This document shows, in pieces, positions 24,841 through 33,587 of a stretch of DNA of 64,000 nucleotides. Each line of letters begins with the position of its first letter. Within the stretch, counting starts at the first letter, position 1. The position numbers were made by a program, and so were the translations under genes. This stretch comes from Bacteroidota bacterium (GTDB lineage Bacteria > Bacteroidota > Bacteroidia > Flavobacteriales > Flavobacteriaceae), in assembly GCA_023387965.1 (NCBI GenBank), contig JAEWHE010000010.1, positions 1 through 64,000 of the forward strand, written 5' to 3'. A model generated the notes under the pieces. That model ran no database searches. It had not been told where the DNA came from and saw only the letters and a program-made list of their open reading frames with translations.

Positions 24841-27021
24841 ATGAAAAGCTATTTTTGTTTACTCCTATTTTTATGCGTCACAATCGTTTTCGGCCAAGAC
24901 GATGCAGAAACAGAAAAATTTTCTGACAGCATTCACTATTATGTGCAATTGGCAACGTTTAATAAAAACGGGAATAATTATCAAAACGCTTACATCAACA
25001 TTCACAAGGCTATAAAACTTGCGCAAGCTTCAAAAAATATTAGAAAAGAAGCCGAAGCAGAAGCTTTTTTAGGCAATTTGTATTTTAATTTAAAACGATA
25101 CGATGATGCCATTGACAATTACCAAAAAAGTATTTCTCTTTACACTCATGGCGAACCTAACGCCGATTTGGCCTACTGTTACTATAGCTTAGGTTTATGT
25201 TATTTGGAACAAGGAAATTATGAGAAAGCGGAACTTTCCCTCAATAATTCTGGCAAAATTTACGATGCATTAGAGATTCCAACTGCCAGGGACTTACTTA
25301 ATTTACAACGCGGAATTGTTTATAAAGCAAAAGAAAAAAAGGCCGAAGCAGCGAAAATTTTTAATCAAATTATTGCAAAACCTGCTGATTCTGATATTCA
25401 CAAGATTCAGCCCGAAGCATTGCTTCAGATGGGACTTATTGAATTTGAATCCGGGCGAAATAATTTGGCGTTAAACTATCTACAACGTGCGTTAAGTCGG
25501 AATGAAATTACAAATAATTTAGACCAAAGGTTGATTATTCTTAAAAATCTGAGCAATGTTCATGAACGGACTTCTAACTTAAACAAAGCTTATTATTTTC
25601 TAAAAAGACACAATCAGCTTCATGATTCTATTGAAAATGCCAATAAAAAAAATAATGGAGCCGTTGCTTTTGATAAATTTAAAGAAAATGAGCGTTTAAA
25701 AACCATTCAGCAGCAAACCAGAGAAAATGCAGAACAAAAAAAACTGATTAGAGTTTCGAAACTTACAACCGTTTTAAGTATTGCACTAATTTCCATTTTG
25801 TCGCTGTTAAGTCTGTCGCTTTATAAAAATAATTTAATTAGAAAGCGTACCAACCAACTACTTCAAGAATCAAATTCAGAATTAGAAATTGCAAAAAATA
25901 AAGCCGAAAAAGCGCTTCAAGCAAGAGCCGAATTCCTCTCGACAGTAAGCCACGAATTGCGAACGCCATTAAATGCCATAAACGGAATTACACATTTAAT
26001 GATTGAAGAAGACCCTAAAGAGTCACAAAAGGAATATTTGAAATCGTTAAAATTTTCTGGAACTTATCTCCTTACCTACATCAATGAAATTTTGGAAATC
26101 AACCGAATAGAGTCTGAAAATATTGAAATTGAAAAAATTGAATTTAATTTAAAACAACTTTTAGACGATATTCAAAATGCGTTGAAGGAACTTGCGAGTC
26201 AAAACAATGTAGAATTTGTTTTAGAAAAAGATGACAGTATTTCGCAATTTGTGATGAGTGATCCTACAAAGCTTTCGCAAATTTTAATCAACCTGATTAA
26301 CAACGCTTTAAAATTCACCGAAAATGGCAAAGTGATTGTTCGTGCCAAAGTGATTTCCGATACTGAAACTGAACAAGAAATTTATTTTGAAGTGGTGGAT
26401 AACGGAATTGGAATTCCTACCGAAAAGCAAAAAATTATTTTCGAAAGTTTCTCTCAAGGTTCAGTAGAAATTAACCGAAAATATGGTGGAACCGGTTTAG
26501 GACTTGCCATTGTAAAACGATTAATTTCCATGTTAGGAGGCGAAATTAAATTGAACAGCGCGATTGGAATTGGATCAAATTTCAACTTTGCTTTAACTTT
26601 TGAAAAAGCAGAAGGCATCGAAATTAACAACCGCTTTTTTGTAAATGATAGCGAGTTTGTAAATAAAGAAATTTTACTGGTTGAGGATAACAAAATCAAC
26701 CAGATGATTACCCGAAAAATGCTCGAAAAGAAAAAAATTAAATGTGAAGTGGTGGACAACGGCGAAGATGCCATCGAAGCCATTCGATTAAAAAAGTACG
26801 ACCTAGTTTTAATGGACGTTCATCTTCCGGGAATCAACGGAACTATTGCCACACAACAAATAAGAATTTTTGATAATGACACGCCAATTGTGGCCTTGAC
26901 AGCAATTTCTCTGAATGAAAATCGTGAAAATTTACTTTCGTTCGGGATGAATGATGTGTTGACAAAACCTTTTAATCCGGATAATTTTTACCGAATCATC
27001 GCCACCTCAATGCGCCATTAA
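24841..27021 (+). CDS. Hybrid sensor histidine kinase/response regulator with TPR sensor
   Basis: 726 residues. Signal peptide (1-18), then about five TPR repeats (about 30-260) as a periplasmic sensor, a coiled segment, one transmembrane helix (about 308-329), HisKA with phospho-acceptor H371 in FLSTVSHELRTPLNAI, HATPase with INNALKF (N box), DNGIGIP (G1) and GGTGLGLAI (G2), and a C-terminal REC domain with VEDN and phospho-acceptor D659 in VLMDVHLPG and the KPF Lys. There is no DNA-binding output domain, so it must signal through a separate protein; none is adjacent. Confidence 0.93.
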   Translation: MKSYFCLLLFLCVTIVFGQDDAETEKFSDSIHYYVQLATFNKNGNNYQNAYINIHKAIKLAQASKNIRKEAEAEAFLGNLYFNLKRYDDAIDNYQKSISLYTHGEPNADLAYCYYSLGLCYLEQGNYEKAELSLNNSGKIYDALEIPTARDLLNLQRGIVYKAKEKKAEAAKIFNQIIAKPADSDIHKIQPEALLQMGLIEFESGRNNLALNYLQRALSRNEITNNLDQRLIILKNLSNVHERTSNLNKAYYFLKRHNQLHDSIENANKKNNGAVAFDKFKENERLKTIQQQTRENAEQKKLIRVSKLTTVLSIALISILSLLSLSLYKNNLIRKRTNQLLQESNSELEIAKNKAEKALQARAEFLSTVSHELRTPLNAINGITHLMIEEDPKESQKEYLKSLKFSGTYLLTYINEILEINRIESENIEIEKIEFNLKQLLDDIQNALKELASQNNVEFVLEKDDSISQFVMSDPTKLSQILINLINNALKFTENGKVIVRAKVISDTETEQEIYFEVVDNGIGIPTEKQKIIFESFSQGSVEINRKYGGTGLGLAIVKRLISMLGGEIKLNSAIGIGSNFNFALTFEKAEGIEINNRFFVNDSEFVNKEILLVEDNKINQMITRKMLEKKKIKCEVVDNGEDAIEAIRLKKYDLVLMDVHLPGINGTIATQQIRIFDNDTPIVALTAISLNENRENLLSFGMNDVLTKPFNPDNFYRIIATSMRH

Positions 27022-27830
27022 TCAGTTGCAATTAATTGTTTGATTAAGGATCTTACTTTCGGTTCAGCTTTTTTAGCAGCTTCTAAAACTTCATCGTGAG
27101 AAACAGTATCAATGTTATCTTCATCACCCATATCGGTAATCACAGAAACGCCAAAACATTCCATTTCCATGTGTCGTGCCACGATAACTTCAGGAACGGT
27201 GGACATTCCCACACAATCCGCTCCTAAAATTTTCACCATTCGGTATTCAGAAAGCGTTTCGAAAGTAGGTCCTTGAAGCCCAAGATAAATTCCGTCTTTT
27301 ACTTCAATGTTTAGGTTTTGCGCTACATTTTTTGCTTTGGCAATTAAATTTTTAGAGTAGGGTTCGCTCATGTTCACAAAGCGAGGTCCAAATCTTTCAT
27401 CATTTTTACCACGAAGCGGATGTTCGGGCATAAAATTAATGTGGTCGTAAATGATGACAATATCACCAACCTTATAATTAGGATTCACGCCACCCGAAGC
27501 ATTAGAAACAACCAATTTTTTCACACCTAAATATTTCATTACCCTTACCGGAAACGTCACTTCTTTCATATCGTAACCTTCGTAATAATGAAAACGCCCT
27601 TGCATGGCTACCACATTTTTTTCATTGATTTTACCAAAAACCAAAGCACCTTTGTGACCTTGAACTGTCGAAACCGGAAAATTTGGAATTTCGCTGTATG
27701 GTAAAGTAAATTCTATCTCAATATCTTGAGTAAAACCACCCAACCCCGAACCTAAAATCACGCCATATTCTGGAGAAAAATTTATCTTATTTTGAATGTA
27801 TTCAACTGTTTCTTGTACTTTTTCGAACAT
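27018..27830 (-). CDS. Purine nucleoside phosphorylase (trimeric, class I)
   Basis: 270 residues of the inosine/guanosine phosphorylase family. GSGLGGF (about 27-33) binds phosphate, VSNASGGVN and HINFMPEHPLRG contribute to the substrate pocket, and LGLQGPTFETLSEYRM plus GMSTVPEVIVARHMEM complete the active site. It splits purine nucleosides for salvage. Its start lies inside lpxK (29-base overlap), and its 3' end meets the histidine kinase convergently with 4 bases overlap. Confidence 0.94.
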   Translation of the reverse strand: MFEKVQETVEYIQNKINFSPEYGVILGSGLGGFTQDIEIEFTLPYSEIPNFPVSTVQGHKGALVFGKINEKNVVAMQGRFHYYEGYDMKEVTFPVRVMKYLGVKKLVVSNASGGVNPNYKVGDIVIIYDHINFMPEHPLRGKNDERFGPRFVNMSEPYSKNLIAKAKNVAQNLNIEVKDGIYLGLQGPTFETLSEYRMVKILGADCVGMSTVPEVIVARHMEMECFGVSVITDMGDEDNIDTVSHDEVLEAAKKAEPKVRSLIKQLIATD

Positions 27831-28824
27831 AATTTTCTATCGTTTTATCAAATTGTTCACCGTTAAAAAGAAATTCGATTTTAATAGGAAGATAAAATAG
27901 TTTTTCTGCCGAAATTTTACCTTTTAAACGAACAAAATCTTTTTCGGTGGTAACCAAAATTTTATTATCTAATTTATTTTCAATGCTTTGTATATCTTTT
28001 TCAGAAAAATCATGATGATCAGGAAACGAGATGATTTCGTCATTATTTGCTCCCAAAAACTCATAAAACGGTTTCGGTTTAGCAATTCCAGACACCACAA
28101 TTTTGGGTTTCAAGTTTATTTCTTCAACCTCAATTTGACTGTTTTCGGAAAAAACAAAATTATCGTAAATCACGGTTGTAAAAAATAATTTTTGCGAAGT
28201 GTCTAATTGCAATTTTCGCTCGATTGCATTTCTTTCTTTTTCCGATAAATTTTTGGGACATTTCGTAACCACTACAACAGTTGCACGTTCAGCACCAATG
28301 CGACTTTCGCGAAGATTTCCGGTGGGAAGTAAAAAATCATTGGCATATAAATCATTATAAGCGGTAAGCAAAATGTAAAACCCGGCTTTTACTTTTCGAT
28401 GTTGAAAGGCGTCGTCTAACAAAATAATTTCAGGATTTACAATTTGCTGTAATTGTTCGATTCCGTTTTTTCTGTTAGCATCCACCGCTACTGCAATATT
28501 TTTAAATTTTTGATGAAATTGAAAAGGTTCGTCCCCTATTTCCGAAATTTGTGTGGACGAATTTGCCAGTACAAAACCTTCGGACTTCCGCTTGTAACCT
28601 CTACTTAAAGTGGCCAATTTATATTTTTGCGAAAGCAAACGAATTAAATATTCTATTTGCGGTGTTTTTCCGGTTCCGCCAACGCTAAGATTCCCAACGG
28701 CAATTACGGGTAAGTCAAAAGAATGGGATTTTAAAATTCCTTTATCGAACAAAAAATTACGGAATAAAGTTATAAAACCATATAAAATGGCAAATGGGAA
28801 AAGTAACAGTCGCAAGTATTTCAT
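27802..28824 (-). CDS. lpxK: Tetraacyldisaccharide 4'-kinase
   Basis: 340 residues. N-terminal membrane-associated helix, then Walker A VGGTGKTPQ (about 48-56), SRGYKR, DDAFQHRKVK (the DDxxQH motif of the family) and a KDFVRLKGK segment near the end. It phosphorylates the lipid A disaccharide at 4', so the organism makes lipid A. Overlaps the downstream phosphorylase gene by 29 bases. Confidence 0.95.
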   Translation of the reverse strand: MKYLRLLLFPFAILYGFITLFRNFLFDKGILKSHSFDLPVIAVGNLSVGGTGKTPQIEYLIRLLSQKYKLATLSRGYKRKSEGFVLANSSTQISEIGDEPFQFHQKFKNIAVAVDANRKNGIEQLQQIVNPEIILLDDAFQHRKVKAGFYILLTAYNDLYANDFLLPTGNLRESRIGAERATVVVVTKCPKNLSEKERNAIERKLQLDTSQKLFFTTVIYDNFVFSENSQIEVEEINLKPKIVVSGIAKPKPFYEFLGANNDEIISFPDHHDFSEKDIQSIENKLDNKILVTTEKDFVRLKGKISAEKLFYLPIKIEFLFNGEQFDKTIENYVRKSTRNS

Positions 28825-28905
28825 TTTTAGGAAATCTATAGTCGTTTTTATTTTAATCTTGCTCCGAAAATTCTTTAATTTGTTTTACAAAAATACAATC
28901 CTTCT

Positions 28906-30000
28906 ATGAAAATAAAACAAATAATTACGGTTTTAGAAGAAATGGCGCCATTGGCTTACGCCGAAGATTTTGACAATGTGGGACTTTTAGTAGGAAATTC
29001 TGAAACCGAAGCAACCGGAATTTTGGTTTGCCACGATGCGTTAGAAAACGTAATCGACGAAGCCATTTCTAAAAAATGTAATTTGATTGTGTGCTTCCAT
29101 CCTATTTTATTTTCGGGGTTGAAGAAAATTACGGGTAAGAATTACGTGGAACGTTCTGTAATTAAAGCCATTAAAAACGACATTGCCATTTATGCCGTTC
29201 ATACGGCTTTAGACAATCATCAAAATGGGGTGAATAAAATTTTTTGTGATGCTTTAGGGTTAAAAAACACGCAAATTTTGGTTGCCAAAGAAAATTTTAT
29301 TCAGAAATTAGTGACTTACACCGTTCCAGAAAATCATGTCAAGTTAAGAAACGCTTTGTTTGACGCTGGTGCGGGAAATATTGGAAATTATGAAAATTGC
29401 AGTTTTAATTCCCAAGGTTTAGGAACTTATCAAGGCAATGAAAATAGTAATCCTGTGATTGGCGAAATTGGGGAATTTGTAGAAGGAAACGAAATTAAAA
29501 TAGAAGTTACTTTTGAAAAACATTTACAAGGAAAAATTTTGAAAGCATTATTTGCGAACCATATCTATGAAGAAGTGGCTTATGAAATTTACAATCTCGA
29601 AAACCCACATCAAAACCTTGGTTTAGGAATGACGGGCATTTTGGAACAAGAAATGACTGAAATTGATTTTCTTCAGTTTGTAAAAAAAACCATGAAAGCT
29701 GATGGAATTAGGCATTCGGAATTTTTGGGGAAACCCATAAAAAAAGTTGCCGTTTTAGGAGGTTCGGGAAGTTTTGCCATTAAAAAAGCGATTCAGGCTG
29801 GAGCTGATGTTTTTTTAATAGCCGATTTAAAATACCATCAATTTTATGAAGCTGAAAATCAGATACTTTTAGCAGATATTGGTCATTATGAGAGCGAACG
29901 TTTTACAAAAAATTATATAGTTGATTATCTTACGAAAAAAATTCCTAATTTTGCAATCATTTTATCGGAAGAAAATACAAATCCAGTTAAGTACTTATAA
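28906..30000 (+). CDS. Nif3-like dinuclear metal-centre protein
   Basis: 364 residues. The Nif3/YbgI fold supplies metal ligands in FHPILFSGLKK (about 65), VHTALDNHQNGVN (about 98-110) and DIGHYESERF near the C-terminus. Residues about 125-235 form the inserted YqfO/PII-like domain (QKLVTYTVPENHVKLRNALFDAGAGNIGNY), which marks the long form of the family. Function is unsettled (proposed hydrolase, or GTP cyclohydrolase-like). The next gene starts 3 bases later, so they are an operon. Confidence 0.93.
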   Translation: MKIKQIITVLEEMAPLAYAEDFDNVGLLVGNSETEATGILVCHDALENVIDEAISKKCNLIVCFHPILFSGLKKITGKNYVERSVIKAIKNDIAIYAVHTALDNHQNGVNKIFCDALGLKNTQILVAKENFIQKLVTYTVPENHVKLRNALFDAGAGNIGNYENCSFNSQGLGTYQGNENSNPVIGEIGEFVEGNEIKIEVTFEKHLQGKILKALFANHIYEEVAYEIYNLENPHQNLGLGMTGILEQEMTEIDFLQFVKKTMKADGIRHSEFLGKPIKKVAVLGGSGSFAIKKAIQAGADVFLIADLKYHQFYEAENQILLADIGHYESERFTKNYIVDYLTKKIPNFAIILSEENTNPVKYL

Positions 30001-30003
30001 AAT

Positions 30004-30783
30004 ATGGCGACTACAAAAGAATTGAGTGTTGAAGACAAGTTAAGAGCAATTTATGATTTGCAACTCATTGATTCTAGAATTGATGAAATTAGAAATGTTA
30101 GAGGTGAATTGCCTTTGGAAGTAGAAGATTTAGAAGATGAAGTAGCTGGTTTAACCACACGCGTTGAAAAATTGAAAGCCGACCTTGAAGGAATTGAAGA
30201 TGAAATTAAAGCAAAGAAAAATGCCATCGACGAGCACAAGGAAGCCATAAAAAAATACACCAAACAACAAGAATCGGTTAGAAATAACCGTGAATTTAAT
30301 TCTTTAACTAAAGAAGTTGAGTTTCAAGAACTTGAGATTCAATTGGCTGAGAAAAAAATTAAAGAGCTAAAAGCGTCAATTGAGCACAAAAATCAAATTG
30401 TTTCTGAATCTAAAGAAAGATTAGAGTCAAAGTCAACGCACTTGAAACACAAAAAATCTGAATTAGATGCGATTATGTCTGAAACTGAAAAAGAAGAAAC
30501 TTTTTTGAGTGAAAAATCAGCGGAATTTGAGGCGGAAATTGAGCCAAGATTATTACAAGCTTACAAAAGAATCCGTGGAAGTGTAAGAAATGGCTTGGCA
30601 GTCGTTTCAATTGAAAGAGGTGCTTCGGCAGGATCTTTTTTCACGATTCCACCGCAAACGCAAATGGAAATTGCTTCGAGAAAAAAAATCATTACTGATG
30701 AACATTCTGGAAGAATTTTAGTTGATGCAGCTCTTGCAGACGAAGAAAGAGAAAAAATGGAGAGCTTATTCTCAAAAATATAA
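30004..30783 (+). CDS. Coiled-coil protein with degenerate C4 zinc ribbon (CT398-like)
   Basis: 259 residues. Residues about 30-185 are a long heptad coiled coil. The C-terminus aligns with the zf-RING_7/C4 zinc ribbon of this family (RGACGGCF ... VCEHCGRILV in typical members), but here reads RGASAGSF ... TDEHSGRILV, so all four zinc cysteines are replaced (Ser, Ser, Asp, Ser). The flanking framework (PPQTQMEIASRKK) is well kept, so the fold may persist without metal. Paired with a Nif3-like gene as in other genomes. Function unknown. Confidence 0.88.
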   Translation: MATTKELSVEDKLRAIYDLQLIDSRIDEIRNVRGELPLEVEDLEDEVAGLTTRVEKLKADLEGIEDEIKAKKNAIDEHKEAIKKYTKQQESVRNNREFNSLTKEVEFQELEIQLAEKKIKELKASIEHKNQIVSESKERLESKSTHLKHKKSELDAIMSETEKEETFLSEKSAEFEAEIEPRLLQAYKRIRGSVRNGLAVVSIERGASAGSFFTIPPQTQMEIASRKKIITDEHSGRILVDAALADEEREKMESLFSKI

Positions 30784-30791
30784 GTAACTTA

Positions 30792-30817
30792 AGTCCCGAA
30801 AAATCGGGACTTTTTTT
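30792..30817 (+). terminator. Terminator between the Nif3 operon and the hydrolase
   Basis: AGTCCCGA / TCGGGACT stem, short A-rich loop, then seven T. The T run ends exactly where the next ATG begins. Confidence 0.85.
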
Positions 30818-31690
30818 ATGCAAAAAATTTTAAATTTCTTACTGGCAAAATCCATCGGTTTATACATCAATTTACTGAGTTTTGTAGCGCCAAAACAAGC
30901 ATCTCGCTTGGCATACAAATTTTTCAGTGAACCTCGTGCGGGTAAAATTTTTCAGGAAAGTTTACCCGAAATACTCAAAGGTGTCAAAACCGAAATACTC
31001 GAAAAAGGCGTCCACCATTTTCCGGTTTACATTTGGGAAGGTGGCGAAAAAACGGTTTTACTCGTTCATGGTTGGGAAAGTAACGCCTCACGATGGGAAA
31101 ATTTTTTACCTTACCTTCAAAAATCAGGCTGTACCATTATCGCACTTGACGCTCCCGGACACGGATTATCTTCCGGGAAAGAATTTAGCGTGCCAACTTA
31201 TGCCGAATTTGTAAATATCGCCGCCGAAAAATTTCGTTCACAATATATCGTAGGGCATTCCATGGGTGGCGTGACAACGCTTTATTACCAGCAATTGTAT
31301 CAAAATCAGCATATTGAAAAAATAGTTTTGCTTGGAGCTCCATCTGATTTGGGAACGCTTGTGAATAATTATGCCAAAATGTTGAGCTTGAATTTAAAGG
31401 CTGTGAAGATGATTGAAAATCATTTTTTAGAGAATTATAAAATTAAAATTGAGGAATTTTCGGGAAGAATTTTTGGTTCCAAAATAAAAATAAAGGGACT
31501 GATTGCCCACGATGTTGACGACGACGTAGTAGATTTTGCGGAAGCAAAGAAAATAGTCGAAAACTGGAAAAACCACCATTTTATTGAAACAAAAGGATTG
31601 GGACACAGCATGCACGACGAGAGTTTGTACCAGGAAATTTGTAGTTTTTTGTTTAATGATAAAGAAGATATTCAGAATTATTCGGCATAA
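30818..31690 (+). CDS. Alpha/beta hydrolase
   Basis: 290 residues. VLLVHGWESNASRWENF gives the oxyanion turn, GHSMGGV (about 147-153) the nucleophile Ser, HDVDDDVVDF the acid, and GLGHSMHD the His, a complete triad. A hydrophobic N-terminus (FLLAKSIGLYINLLSF) may anchor it to the membrane. Substrate unknown. Its ATG abuts a strong terminator, and no TAnnTTTG box was found in between, so expression may depend on readthrough or a later start. Confidence 0.88.
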   Translation: MQKILNFLLAKSIGLYINLLSFVAPKQASRLAYKFFSEPRAGKIFQESLPEILKGVKTEILEKGVHHFPVYIWEGGEKTVLLVHGWESNASRWENFLPYLQKSGCTIIALDAPGHGLSSGKEFSVPTYAEFVNIAAEKFRSQYIVGHSMGGVTTLYYQQLYQNQHIEKIVLLGAPSDLGTLVNNYAKMLSLNLKAVKMIENHFLENYKIKIEEFSGRIFGSKIKIKGLIAHDVDDDVVDFAEAKKIVENWKNHHFIETKGLGHSMHDESLYQEICSFLFNDKEDIQNYSA

Positions 31691-31714
31691 ATTTTTAGGC
31701 TGGTAAAATAGAAT

Positions 31715-31722
31715 TACCTTTG
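31715..31722 (+). promoter_or_regulatory. -7 box TACCTTTG just before rluF
   Basis: Exact TAnnTTTG ending only 4 bases before the rluF ATG, far closer than the 19-35 bases seen elsewhere in this window, which predicts a leaderless or nearly leaderless mRNA. Confidence 0.55.
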
Positions 31723-31726
31723 CAAA

Positions 31727-32524
31727 ATGGAGGAGAATTTAAAACGAATCAATAAATTTATTAGTGAAACCGGATTTTGTTCGCGCCGAGAAGCCGACAA
31801 GATTATTGCCGACGGAAGGGTTTCGGTTAACGGAAATGTTGCCGAAATAGGAACTAAAGTTTCCGCCGAAGATGAAGTACGTGTTGACGGAAAATTGATT
31901 GTAGAACGCAATACGAAAGCAGTTTATCTGGCATTTAATAAACCAGTAGGAATCGAATGTACGACTAATTTAGACGTTAAAAATAATATTGTAGATTACA
32001 TCAATTATCCTAAGCGGATTTTCCCAATTGGTCGTTTAGACAAAGCTTCGGAAGGTTTGATTTTTATGACTGATGATGGCGATATTGTGAATAAAATTCT
32101 TCGTGCAAGAAATAACCACGAAAAAGAATATACTGTTACCGTAAATCGCCCGATAACGGACAGATTTATTGAAAAGATGGGCAATGGCGTGCCAATTTTG
32201 GATACTGTTACGCGAAAATGTAAGGTTGAACAAGTTAGCAAATACGTTTTTAAAATTATTCTTACACAAGGTTTAAACCGCCAAATTCGTAGAATGTGTG
32301 AATATTTAGGCTACGAAGTTACTGCCTTGAAACGAATTAGAATTATCAATATTTCGCTGGATGTTTCAGTTGGAAAATATAGGGAATTATCTGACAAAGA
32401 AATTTCGGATTTAAACCGATTAATCGCACCATCGAGCAAAACCGAGGAAGCGAGTTTACCAAAACCGGAAACGCCAAGAGTGAGCACCAGAAATGCGAGA
32501 AGACTTCCGCCAAGAAACCGATAA
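31727..32524 (+). CDS. rluF: 23S rRNA pseudouridine synthase, RluF-like
   Basis: 265 residues. An S4 RNA-binding domain (about 3-60, with FCSRREADKIIADGRV) leads the RsuA-type catalytic domain with D105 in PIGRLDKASEGL as the nucleophile and GLNRQIRRMCEYLGYEV as the second motif. The MGNGVPILDTVTRKCKV segment points to RluF rather than RluB. The C-terminal 25 residues are Pro/Arg-rich. It isomerises a uridine in 23S rRNA (E. coli U2604). Confidence 0.92.
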   Translation: MEENLKRINKFISETGFCSRREADKIIADGRVSVNGNVAEIGTKVSAEDEVRVDGKLIVERNTKAVYLAFNKPVGIECTTNLDVKNNIVDYINYPKRIFPIGRLDKASEGLIFMTDDGDIVNKILRARNNHEKEYTVTVNRPITDRFIEKMGNGVPILDTVTRKCKVEQVSKYVFKIILTQGLNRQIRRMCEYLGYEVTALKRIRIINISLDVSVGKYRELSDKEISDLNRLIAPSSKTEEASLPKPETPRVSTRNARRLPPRNR

Positions 32525-32563
32525 AAAAAACGCAGATTCCAAATATGAAATCTGCGTTTTTTT
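32524..32563. terminator. Bidirectional terminator between rluF and folD
   Basis: AAAAACGCAGATT / AATCTGCGTTTTT perfect stem with A and T runs on both sides between two convergent genes. Confidence 0.85.
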
Positions 32564-32578
32564 ATCTTTTTGTGTAGT

Positions 32579-33460
32579 CTAATTTCTATCAATATTTTGC
32601 TCTCGAGCTAATAAAGTATTTTTGAGCAACATGGCAATTGTCATCGGACCAACGCCTCCGGGAACTGGCGTGATAAACGAGGCTTTTTTACTTACCAAAT
32701 CAAAATCTACATCGCCGGTAATTCGGTAACCTTTTTCGCTATCGTCAGCCACACGTGTAATTCCCACATCAATCACAACAGCATCATCTTTCACCATTTC
32801 GGCTTTTAAATAATTTGGAACACCCAAAGCCGTGATGATGATATCGGCTTGCGTGGTGATTTGCGCAATATTTTTGGTATAACTGTGGGTTAAAGTCACG
32901 GTCGAATTTCCCGGAAAACCTTTTCTTCCCATCAAAATACTCATCGGACGACCAACGATGTGGCTTCTTCCAATAACAACAGTATGTTTCCCTTTGGTTT
33001 CCACACCATAACGCTCCAATAATTCTAAAATTCCGAATGGTGTCGCCGGAATAAAAGTACTCATGTCTAATGCCATTTTCCCGAAATTCTCCGGATGGAA
33101 ACCGTCAACATCTTTTTTAGGATCGATTGCCATCAACACTTTTTGCGTGTCAATTTGTTCCGGCAAAGGCAATTGAACAATAAAGCCGTCAATGCTGTCG
33201 TCTTCGTTAAGTTGTTTTATTTTTTTCAGCAATTCCGTTTCTGACGTTGTGCTTGGCATTTTGATTAAAGTAGATTCAAAACCAACACGTTCGCAGGCTT
33301 TCACTTTGCTTCCCACGTAAGTTAAACTTGCGCCATCATTTCCCACGATTACGGCAGCAAGATGCGGCACTTTTTCGCCGTTGTGTTTCATTTTGTTGAC
33401 TTCGGCAGTAATCTCATTTTTAATGTCGTCCGAAATTTTTTTTCCGTCTAATAGTTGCAT
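32579..33460 (-). CDS. folD: Bifunctional methylenetetrahydrofolate dehydrogenase/cyclohydrolase
   Basis: 293 residues. YVGSKVKACERVGF (about 49-62) contains the catalytic Lys, GFIVQLPLPEQID the substrate segment, VDGFHPENFGKM the next, VVIGRSHIVGRPMSILM the NADP site and TPVPGGVGPMTIAMLL the end motif. It interconverts methylene-, methenyl- and formyl-THF. Last gene on the minus strand before the convergent terminator. Confidence 0.97.
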   Translation of the reverse strand: MQLLDGKKISDDIKNEITAEVNKMKHNGEKVPHLAAVIVGNDGASLTYVGSKVKACERVGFESTLIKMPSTTSETELLKKIKQLNEDDSIDGFIVQLPLPEQIDTQKVLMAIDPKKDVDGFHPENFGKMALDMSTFIPATPFGILELLERYGVETKGKHTVVIGRSHIVGRPMSILMGRKGFPGNSTVTLTHSYTKNIAQITTQADIIITALGVPNYLKAEMVKDDAVVIDVGITRVADDSEKGYRITGDVDFDLVSKKASFITPVPGGVGPMTIAMLLKNTLLAREQNIDRN

Positions 33461-33529
33461 GATCAGTTGTTTAATGTTTAAAGTTCAACGTTGTGATTGA
33501 ACCAAATTGTAGTTGTAGTAGTTATTGCA

Positions 33530-33587
33530 AAAAAAATCAGGGTTTAACGTTCTTGCACTATGAACCCTAAACCCTGAACTTTTTTTA
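33530..33587 (-). terminator. Terminator downstream of ffh
   Basis: TCAGGGTTTA / TAAACCCTGA perfect 10-base stem with T-rich flanks on both strands, right behind the ffh stop. Confidence 0.65.
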
